This document shows, piece after piece, positions 16,470 through 26,396 of a DNA stretch of 64,000 nucleotides. Positions within the stretch are counted from its first letter, which is position 1. Every line of letters starts with the position of its first letter. The notes under the pieces were generated by a model that was not told where the DNA came from, did not search any database, and worked only from the letters and a program-made list of their open reading frames with translations. The stretch covers positions 620,001 through 684,000 of the forward strand of contig NZ_PJMU01000002.1 of the NCBI RefSeq assembly GCF_002846395.1, written 5' to 3'. The DNA is from Pontibacter ramchanderi. Lineage in GTDB: Bacteria > Bacteroidota > Bacteroidia > Cytophagales > Hymenobacteraceae. The translations under genes and the position numbers were made by a program.

Positions 16470-19214
16470 ATGCGACAGAATCTCACCACAGTTCTATTTT
16501 TCCTGTTATCCGCTTTCCTTTCCGTGCATGCGCAGACGGGTAGTATACAGGGGGCCATCAAAGACGCTAAAAACGGCGAAGAGCTGATCGGCGCCATCAT
16601 CAAGGTGCAGGGAACGGGGCTGGGTGCTCCGTCGGATGCATTCGGTAAGTTCCGGATCGACAACGTGAAAGAGGGAACTTATACCTTAGAAGTGAACAGC
16701 CTGTCCTACACCCCGAAAACGATTGCCAATGTAACCGTATCGGCAGGCAAAACAACCACCCTGGATGTGGCGCTGGAGCAAAGCACATCTCAGCTGTCGG
16801 AGGTGACGATCACAGCAAAGGGAAACAGGGAAACAGAGCAGATCCTACTCCTGGATCAGAAAAAGGCGGTTATCGCCACGCAGGCCATTGGCGCGCAGGA
16901 GCTCTCCCGCAAAGGCGTCAGCAATGCCGAGGGTGCCGTAGCCAAGATCTCAGGCGTCTCGAAACGCGACGGCGTGAAGAACGTGTTTGTCCGTGGCCTG
17001 GGTGACCGTTACAACACCACTACCCTGAATGGTTTTGCTATACCTTCCGAAGACCCGGAATTCAAGAACATCTCTCTCGACTTCTTCACGAGCGATATCA
17101 TCCAGTCGGTCGATGTGAACAAGACCTTTTCATCATCCATGAACGGCGATGTAGGGGGGGCGTTGATTAACATCAATTCCAAAGAACTGATGGATGACAA
17201 TGCCTTTCAAATTGGAATCTCAACCGGCATAAACAGCCAGGTGCCAGGCAGTGATTTTTACCTCCCCGGAGGGCTGAACAGCTTGGGCTATGCCACTTCC
17301 TCCAACGGTCCGATAGATCTGAATAGCCGACCAGAGGATGTCTCCCGCTATACCTCTAACCACTCCTTCAACACCTCGCTCAACCCGGTTCAGAAAAACC
17401 CGCTGCTCAACGGCGGTCTTTCGATAGCGGGCGGCAGCCAGTTCCTGGGCAAGCATCGCTTTTATGTGATGGGCTCTATGGATAACAAATACCATTACCA
17501 GGAGGGCGTCAGCCGATTGATCACGGCCACCAACCCTGAGAACCCTTTCAAAGACTTCGACTACAAACAGTCTACCCGTAGCGCTTCCCACATGCTGGGG
17601 GGTAACCTGGAGTTTAACCTCAACAACAGCCAACTGCGCTTTAACTCCCTATACCTGCATACAGCCACGGCTGCCGCCTATAACTTCTATGGCAAAGAAA
17701 CCGAGCTGTTCCAGAAAGCGGACGAATTTAACTCGGAAGGCCACACCCGTCGCCTGCAGGTCAACGACAACACCGCTTTCATTAACCAGCTAATCTGGAA
17801 CGGCGACCTGTCGGATAGAATAAAGTTTAACGTGGGTGCTGCCGTAAACCGCGTTATTGGCCAGGAGCCTGACCGCCGCACCATTATGCTTCCTTCAGTG
17901 GGAGATGGCAGGGTAGAATTAGGTATAGGAGAAGGAAGAATCCAGCGCTTCAACTATAAAATAACGGAAACCGCCCTCCTTCCCAAAGCCAACCTGCAAT
18001 ACGCGCTCTCGACAGACCCCGACAAACTGTCTTATGTTGAAGTAGGCTACGACGGCAGAATCAGCGGGAAAGACTTCTCGGCTCCCATTTATAACTACAT
18101 CTGGGATGTTAGCCAAGGCCCTGCTCCTGTTTTCCCGCTGAGCGACATCAACCTGGACCCTTACCTAAACCAGGAAGGGTTGACTAGCGGCCGCTTCTTG
18201 CTGGAGCAAAACCTGGACGTTTACGACGTGAAAAGGATGAACCACGGTGCCTATGTAGACATGGTGCACAAGGCCGGAAACAAGCTTACCTTAAATACAG
18301 GCCTGAGAGCAGATGATGTGTATATGAAGATAAACTATAACGTGAACCGCGGCGCAAACCAGGGCTCTAACGTGATGGACAAATTCTTCTTATCGCCCAG
18401 CTTTAACGCCAAATACGAGCTCGACGACAAAAACCACCTGAGAACAGGCATGAGCCGCACCTATACCCTGCCACAGGACAAGGAGCTATCGCCCTTTATC
18501 TACCAGGGCATCTTCGGAAAAGAAAACGGTAACCCGAACCTGAAGCCTTCTACCAACTACAACTTCGACCTGAAGTGGGACTTTTACCCATCCACAGAGG
18601 AGCAGATATCGGTGAATGCATTTTACAAGCACATTCAGAATCCGATTGCGCGGGTAGACCAGGGCAACTCAGCAGGCCTGGCCACATACGACAACGTGTC
18701 GGACCATGCCGTGGCAGCAGGTGTAGAGGTAGAGGTTAGAAAGTCGCTGATGAACTTTGCAGAGAAACACCGTTTGAACGCCGGCCTGAACGCGTCCTAC
18801 ATTCACACGAGAATAGAAGATCTTCCTAGCTTCTTTGCACAGAACACCTCTTCTACTCTGGAGGGCGCTGCCCCCTACGTACTGAACGCGGACCTGACCT
18901 ATAACCTGGTAACCAGCAGAAATACAAGCCTGACATCGGCCGTAGTGTTAAACTACCTAAGCGATAAGGTACACACCATCGGTACGCGCGGTTACACTAA
19001 CCTGATTGAGAAAGGCATCACCACACTGGACTTTATCACAACGCTGGGCCTCAACGACCACCTCAAATTCAACATAAAGGCGAAAAACCTGCTGAACCCG
19101 GCCTACAGGCTGACCAGAGAAGGCGCCGGCTCCGACACCAAGGCCCAGAGCGTAACGATCGGCAGCTACAAAAGGGGCGCTCAATTCGACTTCGGGGTAA
19201 CCTACCAGTTTTAA
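16470..19214 (+). CDS. TonB-dependent outer-membrane receptor, predicted phosphate-regulated
   Basis: 914 residues. Signal peptide 1-22 (ending SVHAQ), a carboxypeptidase-regulatory-like domain at about 24-110 (GSIQGAIKDAKNGEELIGA), a plug at about 125-245 (VRGLGDRYNTTTLNGFAIPSEDPEFKNI), then a beta-barrel ending in F (FDFGVTYQF). It imports a ligand across the outer membrane using TonB energy. The four-repeat Pho-type promoter and the pst genes 7 kb downstream point to a phosphorus compound. No SusD partner follows; instead a beta-helix lipoprotein does. The ligand is inference. Confidence 0.95.
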   Translation: MRQNLTTVLFFLLSAFLSVHAQTGSIQGAIKDAKNGEELIGAIIKVQGTGLGAPSDAFGKFRIDNVKEGTYTLEVNSLSYTPKTIANVTVSAGKTTTLDVALEQSTSQLSEVTITAKGNRETEQILLLDQKKAVIATQAIGAQELSRKGVSNAEGAVAKISGVSKRDGVKNVFVRGLGDRYNTTTLNGFAIPSEDPEFKNISLDFFTSDIIQSVDVNKTFSSSMNGDVGGALININSKELMDDNAFQIGISTGINSQVPGSDFYLPGGLNSLGYATSSNGPIDLNSRPEDVSRYTSNHSFNTSLNPVQKNPLLNGGLSIAGGSQFLGKHRFYVMGSMDNKYHYQEGVSRLITATNPENPFKDFDYKQSTRSASHMLGGNLEFNLNNSQLRFNSLYLHTATAAAYNFYGKETELFQKADEFNSEGHTRRLQVNDNTAFINQLIWNGDLSDRIKFNVGAAVNRVIGQEPDRRTIMLPSVGDGRVELGIGEGRIQRFNYKITETALLPKANLQYALSTDPDKLSYVEVGYDGRISGKDFSAPIYNYIWDVSQGPAPVFPLSDINLDPYLNQEGLTSGRFLLEQNLDVYDVKRMNHGAYVDMVHKAGNKLTLNTGLRADDVYMKINYNVNRGANQGSNVMDKFFLSPSFNAKYELDDKNHLRTGMSRTYTLPQDKELSPFIYQGIFGKENGNPNLKPSTNYNFDLKWDFYPSTEEQISVNAFYKHIQNPIARVDQGNSAGLATYDNVSDHAVAAGVEVEVRKSLMNFAEKHRLNAGLNASYIHTRIEDLPSFFAQNTSSTLEGAAPYVLNADLTYNLVTSRNTSLTSAVVLNYLSDKVHTIGTRGYTNLIEKGITTLDFITTLGLNDHLKFNIKAKNLLNPAYRLTREGAGSDTKAQSVTIGSYKRGAQFDFGVTYQF

Positions 19215-19284
19215 CAATTAGTTAATATTTCGTTCACATTCAGTTGATCTCTCAACCTTAATATTGTATAAACAATCAAAGAAA

Positions 19285-20412
19285 ATGAAAAAGACAATCC
19301 TTTACCTATTGATGATCCCATTCGGGTTATTCTCGTGCAAAGACGACGAAACGACAACGCCAAGCCCTACAGTGAGCAGCGAACTGAGCGGTGACATCTC
19401 CACTGATGTAACACTTGATCCAAAAATCGAATATAAATTAACCGGCTCGCTGCTGGTAGTGAACGGTGGTAAGCTCAGAATACCGGCTGGCACGGTTATC
19501 AAGGCTGAGAAAGGCTTTAACAAGTATATCCTGGTGGAGCAGGGCGGCCAGATCTTCGTGAACGGCACAGCCGACAAACCAGTTCGAATCACATCGGGAG
19601 CGGCTACTCCTAGCCAGGGCGACTGGGGCGGTTTGATCATCAACGGCAAGGCTAAACTTTCCGGCCCGGCAGGCAAAGTAACCACCAGCACCACAGAAGT
19701 AAACCCGGCCGTTATCTATGGCGGCGACAATAACAACGACAACTCTGGCTCTATCGAATACCTGATACTGGAGTATACCGGCGCGAAATCATCAGCAGAC
19801 ATCGAGCACAATGGCCTGACCCTGAACGGTGTGGGAAGCGGTACCAAGATCGAGAACGTTTACATCCCATACGGTGCTGACGATGCCGTTGAATTCTTCG
19901 GCGGCTCTGTAAACGTAAAGAACCTGCTGGTGGTAGACTCGGACGACGATATGTTTGACGTGACGCAGGGCTGGACCGGCACACTGGACAACGCTTACGG
20001 TGTTTGGAAGGCCGGCTACACCAGTACGGAGTCAGACCCTAGAGGCGCTGAGTTGGACGGCAACCTGGACGGCAATACTCCAGGCGACGTGAACCAGTCT
20101 GACTTCTTCTTCAAGAACATCACCATTGTAAACGAGTCTACTTTCGAAATGCAGGATGCCGTGAAAGTACGCAGAGGCGCTAAGGCCAACATTACAAACC
20201 TGCTGGTGAAAGGCGGTTCTGTAACGGACGTGATCGACATGACAGATGGCAAGGGCAATGGCCATGCCGGAACTGTGATTGAGTATAAAAACGACGGCAT
20301 GGTGGTTAAAGGCCAGGAAGTTAAAAACCCTGACAACGCCAACATCAAATCTAACGCCGCTATCACAGGTGCCAACACCTCCGCATTCGGCTGGACTGGT
20401 TATAAGTTCTAA
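19285..20412 (+). CDS. Beta-helix-like lipoprotein paired with TonB receptor
   Basis: 375 residues from the ATG at 19285; an ATG seven codons earlier is less likely. The signal peptide has the lipobox LFSC. The mature part has repeated short turns rich in G, N, D and V (GGKLRIPAGTVIKAEKG, GGQIFVNGTADKPVRITSG, GDWGGLIINGKAKL), typical of right-handed parallel beta-helix proteins. It lies 70 bp after the receptor and ends in a terminator, so the two form one unit. It is probably a surface or periplasmic ligand-binding partner. The exact role is unknown. Confidence 0.85.
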   Translation: MKKTILYLLMIPFGLFSCKDDETTTPSPTVSSELSGDISTDVTLDPKIEYKLTGSLLVVNGGKLRIPAGTVIKAEKGFNKYILVEQGGQIFVNGTADKPVRITSGAATPSQGDWGGLIINGKAKLSGPAGKVTTSTTEVNPAVIYGGDNNNDNSGSIEYLILEYTGAKSSADIEHNGLTLNGVGSGTKIENVYIPYGADDAVEFFGGSVNVKNLLVVDSDDDMFDVTQGWTGTLDNAYGVWKAGYTSTESDPRGAELDGNLDGNTPGDVNQSDFFFKNITIVNESTFEMQDAVKVRRGAKANITNLLVKGGSVTDVIDMTDGKGNGHAGTVIEYKNDGMVVKGQEVKNPDNANIKSNAAITGANTSAFGWTGYKF

Positions 20413-20469
20413 TTGACGCTGAACACACAACAATTGAAATACGCAGGGGTGGACTAGACTACCTCTCAT

Positions 20470-20508
20470 AAAAAAGGAGCCCGGGCAGCAAGTCCGGGCT
20501 CCTTTTTT
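20470..20508 (+). terminator. Terminator of receptor-lipoprotein unit
   Basis: A 15-bp perfect stem AAAAAAGGAGCCCGG with CCGGGCTCCTTTTTT. Confidence 0.9.
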
Positions 20509-20560
20509 GGTGCCATACCTGTCTTTGTTCCCTGGAGCCCCAATAACTAAACAAACAACT

Positions 20561-20615
20561 TAACATTAACTTAACACTGGCATAACAACCGGGTAATATT
20601 AGTACCTGACCTTTG
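20561..20615 (+). promoter_or_regulatory. Putative Pho box plus -7 element (copy 2)
   Basis: Four 11-bp repeats: TAACATTAACT, TAACACTGGCA, TAACAACCGGG, TAATATTAGTA (20561-20604). TTTG at 20612-20615 is again exactly 18 bases after the start of repeat four and is followed by TGGC, as in copy 3. Two TTAACA words spaced by 5 bases match the Bacillus PhoP box. It drives the first porin gene 130 bp downstream. Confidence 0.82.
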
Positions 20616-20747
20616 TGGCGTCGAAAATGAAAGCAACACAAAATCAGCTGATTAGTGTCTTTCAGGTCCGACACTGCCCCCTTGAAGCGAGTAGACTCCG
20701 CCGAAAGAACAGACTGGGGTAGATAGTAAACCATACTCACCCAAACC

Positions 20748-22037
20748 ATGAAGTTACCAACAGTAATGCGGGCTATCCTGATGGCAGGATTAGTCACTGG
20801 CTTTTTGATTCCGGAAGAAGCAAAGGCACAAGTCGCAGACTCCACAGCACAGGCCGCCTCAGTGGTGGTGCAACAGCCCGCCCCTGCCACAGTGCAGGAA
20901 GCCCCCAAAAAAAAGGCTTGGTACGATAAGATCTCGCTTCGCGGCTATGCGCAGGTACGTTACAACCGCCTCCTCGAGACAAACCCCAACCTCAAGTGCG
21001 ACCAGTGCGACAAATCTATTGGAGAGGGTGGTGGTGTATTCCTGCGTCGCGGGCGTCTGATCTTTAGCGGCGATGTAAGCGATCGTCTCTCCATTTACAT
21101 TCAGCCCGACTTCGCCTCCTCGGCCTCATCCAACGCCTTGCATTTCTTCCAGCTTCGCGATGCCTACTTTGATGTGTCGCTCGACAAGGCCAAGGTATAC
21201 CGCTTCCGTGTGGGTCAGAGTAAGATCCCGTACGGTTTCGAGAACCTGCAGTCGAGCAGCAACCGCCTGGCGCTGGACCGGAACGACGGCTTAAACAGTG
21301 CCATTGCCAACGAGCGCGACCTGGGTATTTTCTTTTACTGGACTCCAGAGGTGATTCAGGAGCGCTTTAAGATGCTGACAGACGCGGGCTTGAAGGGAAC
21401 AGGCAATTATGGTGTATTTGGCATCGGTATTTACAACGGCCAGACGGCCAACAAACCGGAGGCCAACAACACGCAGCACATCGTGACCCGTTTTTCGTAC
21501 CCTTTGCTAGTGGGAAGCAAGCAAATTATTGAGCCCGGCATACAGGCTTATAAAGGCAGGTATGTGGTTACGCCAGACCAGGTATCGTCGGGGGTAGGTA
21601 TAGCCGAGAAGTACCTAAAGGAGGGATTTGACGACGAACGCATCGCCGCTTCGTTGGTCGTGTACCCGCAGCCTTTCGGTTTTCAGGCCGAGTACAACGT
21701 GGGCCGTGGTCCGGAGTTTAACCCGGAAAATAACGCCATTGAAGTGAAAAACCTGCATGGCGGCTATGCGCAGGCCATGTACCGCAAAGAAGTTGGCTCG
21801 CAGGTGCTTATACCTTTTGTGAAGGTGCAGCACTACGAAGGTGGTAAGAAACACGAGCGCGATGCCCCCGGCTACAGCGTATATGAAACCGAAATCGGCG
21901 TGGAGTGGCTGGTGCACAAAAGCGTGGAGCTTACAGCTGACTACAGCATCGGCGACCGCACCATCCGAAACGCCCAGAACTTCGACAACCGCCAGCACGG
22001 TAGCCGCCTAAGGCTGCAGGCCCAGTTTAATTTTTAA
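20748..22037 (+). CDS. OprP/OprO-type phosphate-selective porin
   Basis: 429 residues. Signal peptide of about 29 residues (ending AKAQ), a short Ala/Pro linker, then a beta-barrel of the phosphate-selective porin O/P family (SLRGYAQVRYNRLLE, FLRRGRLIFSGDVSDRLSIYIQPDF, RFRVGQSKIPYGFENLQSS) ending in RLQAQFNF. It lets anionic solutes, chiefly phosphate, cross the outer membrane. It is transcribed alone from a Pho-type promoter and ended by its own hairpin. A second family member follows. Confidence 0.93.
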   Translation: MKLPTVMRAILMAGLVTGFLIPEEAKAQVADSTAQAASVVVQQPAPATVQEAPKKKAWYDKISLRGYAQVRYNRLLETNPNLKCDQCDKSIGEGGGVFLRRGRLIFSGDVSDRLSIYIQPDFASSASSNALHFFQLRDAYFDVSLDKAKVYRFRVGQSKIPYGFENLQSSSNRLALDRNDGLNSAIANERDLGIFFYWTPEVIQERFKMLTDAGLKGTGNYGVFGIGIYNGQTANKPEANNTQHIVTRFSYPLLVGSKQIIEPGIQAYKGRYVVTPDQVSSGVGIAEKYLKEGFDDERIAASLVVYPQPFGFQAEYNVGRGPEFNPENNAIEVKNLHGGYAQAMYRKEVGSQVLIPFVKVQHYEGGKKHERDAPGYSVYETEIGVEWLVHKSVELTADYSIGDRTIRNAQNFDNRQHGSRLRLQAQFNF

Positions 22038-22052
22038 GCAGTGACTATACCT

Positions 22053-22090
22053 GAAAGAGCCGCTTTCTCATGTGAGATAGCGGCTCTTTC
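22053..22090 (+). terminator. Terminator of first porin gene
   Basis: GAAAGAGCCGCT (22053-22064) pairs with AGCGGCTCTTTC (22079-22090); it is 15 bp after the stop. Confidence 0.85.
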
Positions 22091-22163
22091 ATTTAAATAG
22101 GGTAAGGAAGAACCGTCTCACTATACCTTTCCTACCCTCGCTTTCGCATCAAACCTTAATTCT

Positions 22164-22218
22164 TAACATAACCGTAATATGACCATAACTTTCAGGTAAT
22201 ACTAAAGCGGTTGTTTTG
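22164..22218 (+). promoter_or_regulatory. Putative Pho box plus -7 element (copy 3)
   Basis: Four 11-bp repeats: TAACATAACCG, TAATATGACCA, TAACTTTCAGG, TAATACTAAAG (22164-22207). TTTG at 22215-22218 is 18 bases after the start of repeat four. It stands ahead of the second porin gene and, by readthrough, pstSCAB-phoU. Confidence 0.82.
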
Positions 22219-22286
22219 TGGCGAGATTCAAAGCGAGGCAATGGACTGACTACCCAAACCTTTCTAACTGAATCTCTTTAAAGAAA

Positions 22287-22334
22287 ATGCTTGCCATTAG
22301 CTTAATTCTCACCTTAACTAATACAGCAAATTGA
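22287..22334 (+). CDS. Possible 15-codon leader peptide overlapping the porin start
   Basis: An ATG at 22287 opens a 15-codon frame (MLAISLILTLTNTAN) whose TGA stop overlaps the TTG start of the second porin as TTGA. The arrangement would allow translational coupling from a good ATG to a weak TTG. It is short and could be chance. Confidence 0.3.
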   Translation: MLAISLILTLTNTAN

Positions 22335-23518
22335 ACCAAAAACTCACCGGCGTATGCCTGGCTTTCCTTTTTGCCTGCCTCTTCGCTTTCAACACACACG
22401 CACAAACAACCAACAACACCACTTTCGGCAAAGGACTACGCTTCGTAGCAGCCGACTCCTCTTTCAGCATGCAGCTCGGCACCCGATTTCAGCTACTTTA
22501 CCAGGGAGGTCATGATCCTAACACCAAGAACTGGGAAGACCGCTTTCTGATTCGCCGTGCCCGCCTTAAATTCGACGGCTTCGCTTTCTCCCCAAGACTG
22601 GTGTACAAGATTGAGCTCGGCCTGAGTAACAGCGACATCGGCAGCGACGTACCCGACGTGACCAACAACGCCGACAACATTATTCTCGACGCCGTAGCCA
22701 AGTGGGCCCTTACCCCCAACCTGCACCTATGGGTGGGACAGGCCAAACTGCCGGGCAACCGCGAGCGCGTCATCTCTTCGCAGAAGCTCCAGTTTGTGGA
22801 CCGCAGTCTGCTCAACTCCCGCTTCAACCTCGACCGCGATGCCGGCCTGCAGTTGCACCACGAGCATAAGGTAGGTCAGGTGGTACTCCGGGAAATAGGA
22901 TCGCTCTCGATGGGTGAAGGCCGCGATATCACGGTAAACAACTCGGGTGGCTACGACTATACGGGTCGCTTCGAGATACTGCCTTTGGGTGACTTTAAGG
23001 GCGGTGGTGATTATGTGGGCAGCGACATCGAGCGCGAACAAACGCCTAAGCTGTCGCTCGCCGCCTCTTACGACTTCAATGCCAATGCCGCCCGCGAGCA
23101 GGCACAACTCGGCGACTTTCTGAGCGAGACCCGCGACCTGCGCACCTGGTTTGTGGATGCCATGTTCAAGTACCGTGGTTTCTCGGCCATGGGCGAATAC
23201 GCTAACCGCAAAGCCCCTGATGGCCCAGTAGTGCTGCGCGACGAACGCGGGGGCGTGGAGGAAACCTTTGTGACAGGCAGTGCGCTGAACCTGCAGGCTG
23301 GCTACCTCCTCCCAAGCAACTGGGAAGTGGCCGGACGCTATACCGACTACACCCCAACAACCGAAACACGTTTGCGAGCTCAGGACCAGTATACCTTGGG
23401 TATTTCAAAATACATTGTGGGGCATTCGCTCAAAGTGCAGAGCGACGTGACGCTGATACAGGAGGCTGGCCGCGACGACCGCACACAGTTCCGCTTGCAA
23501 ATGGAATTGGCGCTATAA
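22331..23518 (+). CDS. OprP/OprO-type phosphate-selective porin (second copy)
   Basis: 395 residues, from a TTG start at 22331. This start gives a good signal peptide (NQKLTGVCLAFLFACLFAFNTHAQ), and no in-frame ATG precedes the barrel. Family features include GTRFQLLYQGG, FLIRRARLKFDGFAFSPRLVYKIELGLS and WVGQAKLPGNRERV. It has a Pho-type promoter and lies 86 bp ahead of pstS with no terminator between, so it probably leads the pst transcript. It differs clearly from the first porin and is not a recent tandem copy. Confidence 0.9.
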   Translation: MNQKLTGVCLAFLFACLFAFNTHAQTTNNTTFGKGLRFVAADSSFSMQLGTRFQLLYQGGHDPNTKNWEDRFLIRRARLKFDGFAFSPRLVYKIELGLSNSDIGSDVPDVTNNADNIILDAVAKWALTPNLHLWVGQAKLPGNRERVISSQKLQFVDRSLLNSRFNLDRDAGLQLHHEHKVGQVVLREIGSLSMGEGRDITVNNSGGYDYTGRFEILPLGDFKGGGDYVGSDIEREQTPKLSLAASYDFNANAAREQAQLGDFLSETRDLRTWFVDAMFKYRGFSAMGEYANRKAPDGPVVLRDERGGVEETFVTGSALNLQAGYLLPSNWEVAGRYTDYTPTTETRLRAQDQYTLGISKYIVGHSLKVQSDVTLIQEAGRDDRTQFRLQMELAL

Positions 23519-23604
23519 AGCAACTACCTGAATAACAAAACAGTATAGCCGCTTAATAACTCAAACCAAACACACTCATCTTATAAACTCAAACCCAGAA
23601 TCCT

Positions 23605-24588
23605 ATGCTAAACCTTAGCTTTTCTAAATTTAAACTGAGCGCCGCCCTGCTACTTAGTGCCTCGTTGGCCTTCACGTCATGCGGAGGCAATAGCGGCCAG
23701 GAGGCTGGCAGTGACCTATCAGGTGCCATCCAGATAGACGGTTCTTCCACCGTATACCCTGTAACAGAGGCTGTGGCCGAAGAGTACCGTGCCGAGGCTC
23801 CCAATGTGAAAGTAACCGTGGGCGTGTCAGGTACAGGCGGTGGCATGAAGAAATTCACCCGTGGCGAAATCGACATCGTGAACGCATCGCGCTCCATGAA
23901 CGAGGCAGAAGCCCAGACGGCAAGCGAAAATGGTATTTCGTATGTGCAGCTTTCGGTGGCCTACGACGGCCTGACAGTGGTGGTGCACCCTTCAAACGAC
24001 TGGGCCAAGGACATTACCGTAGCTGAACTGAAAAAGCTGTGGGAGCCCGAAGCGCAAGGCAAAATCATGCGCTGGAACCAGATTCGCCCGGAGTGGCCTG
24101 ACCAGGAGATACACCTTTACGGTGCAGGCGTAGAGTCCGGCACGTACGACTACTTTACGGAAGCCATTGTGGGCAAGAGCCACTCGAGCCGCGGTGACTA
24201 CACGGCCAGCGAAGACGACAATGTACTGGTGCAGGGTGTTTCAACAGATCCACTGGCCCTCGGCTTTTTTGGCTACGCCTACTATGAAGAAAACAAAAGC
24301 AAGCTTAAGGCTATACCTGTAGACAATGGCTCAGGCGGCGTGCTGCCATCGTTGGAAACCGTGAAAGACGGTTCATACGCTCCGCTTTCGCGCCCATTGT
24401 TCCTATACATCAGCTCAAAGGCCATTGCAAAGCCTGAGATCGTGGACTTTGTAAACTTCTACCTCGAAAACGCAGGCGAACTGTCGCAGGAAGTGGGTTA
24501 CATCGCCCTGCCCGACAATGTGTACAAAGAGCAGCAACAGAAGTTCGACGAGTTTGCCAAAAGTGGCGCAACAGCCAATCAACAGTAA
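23605..24588 (+). CDS. pstS: Phosphate ABC transporter, substrate-binding lipoprotein
   Basis: Binds periplasmic phosphate for PstCAB. 327 residues with signal peptide and lipobox FTSC (Cys26). The N-terminal motif IQIDGSSTVYPVTEAVAEEY and VGVSGTGGGMKKFTRGEIDI are the classic phosphate-coordinating loops. ASRSMNEAEA and GVESGTYDYFTEAIVG also fit. It is the first gene of pstSCAB-phoU. Confidence 0.96.
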   Translation: MLNLSFSKFKLSAALLLSASLAFTSCGGNSGQEAGSDLSGAIQIDGSSTVYPVTEAVAEEYRAEAPNVKVTVGVSGTGGGMKKFTRGEIDIVNASRSMNEAEAQTASENGISYVQLSVAYDGLTVVVHPSNDWAKDITVAELKKLWEPEAQGKIMRWNQIRPEWPDQEIHLYGAGVESGTYDYFTEAIVGKSHSSRGDYTASEDDNVLVQGVSTDPLALGFFGYAYYEENKSKLKAIPVDNGSGGVLPSLETVKDGSYAPLSRPLFLYISSKAIAKPEIVDFVNFYLENAGELSQEVGYIALPDNVYKEQQQKFDEFAKSGATANQQ

Positions 24589-24612
24589 TACACTGAAATA
24601 ACCAGCGCAGGT

Positions 24613-25536
24613 ATGGCCTTTGGGAACAAAAGCTATACCTGCGCTTCAATCCATAACACCTTGAGAGTACAGGAGAAAATAATAGAAGGCTTGCTGTGGC
24701 TGTCAGCCGCCATCACCATACTGATCACAGTCAGTATCATTTGGGTGTTGCTGTCGGAGTCGGTCAAGTTTTTTGGCGAAGTGTCTATACTGCGCTTCCT
24801 GACAGAGAAGGAATGGACGCCGCTTTTTGCTGACAAGAAGTTTGGCATTCTGCCGCTTGTGGCGGGCACCTTTCTCACCACAGCCATTGCCATCGCGGTG
24901 GCGCTGCCAATCGGGCTCACCATCGCCATCTACCTGAACGAGTACGCCCACGCCCGTTTCAAAACCTTTGTTAAACCGCTGCTCGAAGTGCTGGCCACTA
25001 TCCCTACGGTAGTCTATGGCTTCTTCGCCCTTACGGTGGTCACGCCGTTTCTGCAGTCCTTTATACCTGGGTTGGCGGGTTTCAACGCCCTGTCGGCTGG
25101 TATCGTCATGGGCATTATGATCATCCCGATGATCTCGTCGCTGAGCGAAGACGCCATCAGTGCCGTGCCCCGCTCCCTGCGCGAAGCCGCCTACGGCATG
25201 GGCTCCACCCGACTGCAGACCGCTTTTGGGGTGATGGTGCCCGCCGCTTCGTCAGGTATACTGGTGTCAGTGATTCTGGCAATATCGAGAGCTGTGGGCG
25301 AGACCATGATCGTAGCCATTGCCGCAGGTCAGCAGCCACGCCTCACACTCAACCCGCTGGTACCGATCGAGACGATTACCACTTACATCGTGCAGGTGAG
25401 TCTGGGCGATGTGCCGCACGGCTCGCTGGAGTACCGCACCATTTTCGCAGCAGGTATGACGCTGTTCTTGTTCACGTTCCTGCTGAACAACCTCAGCTTC
25501 TGGATTAAAAAGAAATATCAGGAAAAGTATGACTAA
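24613..25536 (+). CDS. pstC: Phosphate ABC transporter permease PstC
   Basis: 307 residues, about six membrane helices. The permease EAA-type loop is [23 protein letters not shown], and [13 protein letters not shown] follows. The ATG at 24613 is the only start that keeps a sensible N-terminus. It overlaps pstA by 8 bp. Confidence 0.95.
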   Translation: MAFGNKSYTCASIHNTLRVQEKIIEGLLWLSAAITILITVSIIWVLLSESVKFFGEVSILRFLTEKEWTPLFADKKFGILPLVAGTFLTTAIAIAVALPIGLTIAIYLNEYAHARFKTFVKPLLEVLATIPTVVYGFFALTVVTPFLQSFIPGLAGFNALSAGIVMGIMIIPMISSLSEDAISAVPRSLREAAYGMGSTRLQTAFGVMVPAASSGILVSVILAISRAVGETMIVAIAAGQQPRLTLNPLVPIETITTYIVQVSLGDVPHGSLEYRTIFAAGMTLFLFTFLLNNLSFWIKKKYQEKYD

Positions 25537-26386
25537 CTCCGAGAAAAACCGCCTTAAAGACAAGGCCTTTCAGGTGTTTGGCGTCTTCTGTACGCTAATT
25601 GGCCTGGTGGTGCTGGCCATCTTCCTGATCGACATCGTAATTGAGGGCATTGGCCGCATTGACTGGGACTTCCTCACCAGTCTGCCATCGCGCCGCGCTG
25701 CCAGTGCCGGTATACTCACAGCCTGGGCCGGCACCCTCTGGATTTTGGTGCTGTCTGCCGTTATCGCTTTCCCGCTAGGTATAGCCGCTGGCGTATACCT
25801 GGAGGAATATGCCAAAAAGACGAAACTCTCGAACTTCCTGGAGATTAACATTGCTAACCTGGCGGGTGTGCCGTCTATTATTTATGGTTTGCTGGGCCTG
25901 GAGCTGTTCGTGCGCATGATGAACCTGGGCGGTGTTTTACTGGCTGGTGCCCTGACGCTCTCCCTTTTGATTCTACCCATCGTGATTGTTACCACCCGTG
26001 AGTCCATCAAGGCTGTTCCGCGCACCATCCGCGACGGCTCATTTGCGCTGGGTGCTTCCAAGTGGCAAACCGTATGGCACCAGGTGTTGCCTGCCTCTTT
26101 TGGCGGCATCCTCACCGGGGTGATTCTGGCACTCTCCAGGGCAGTGGGCGAAGCCGCTCCGCTGATCGTGATCGGGGCGCTGGCCTATGTGCCGTTTGTT
26201 CCTAAATCGCCCATGGATGAATTTACGGTGCTGCCGATTCAGATTTTCAATTGGACCTCGCGTCCGCAGGCGGCCTTTTTGACCAATGCGGCGGCGGCCA
26301 TCATTATCTTGTTACTGATCACCTTCTTGCTCAACGGCATTGCGGTATACCTGCGCCACCGGCAGCAAAAGAAAATAAAATGGTAA
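25529..26386 (+). CDS. pstA: Phosphate ABC transporter permease PstA
   Basis: 285 residues, six membrane helices. The EAA loop is [23 protein letters not shown], with [15 protein letters not shown] and [14 protein letters not shown] as PstA signatures. It starts 8 bp before the pstC stop, and pstB follows after 10 bp, so the three are tightly coupled. Confidence 0.95.
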   Translation: MTNSEKNRLKDKAFQVFGVFCTLIGLVVLAIFLIDIVIEGIGRIDWDFLTSLPSRRAASAGILTAWAGTLWILVLSAVIAFPLGIAAGVYLEEYAKKTKLSNFLEINIANLAGVPSIIYGLLGLELFVRMMNLGGVLLAGALTLSLLILPIVIVTTRESIKAVPRTIRDGSFALGASKWQTVWHQVLPASFGGILTGVILALSRAVGEAAPLIVIGALAYVPFVPKSPMDEFTVLPIQIFNWTSRPQAAFLTNAAAAIIILLLITFLLNGIAVYLRHRQQKKIKW

Positions 26387-26396
26387 GTTTTCACCC

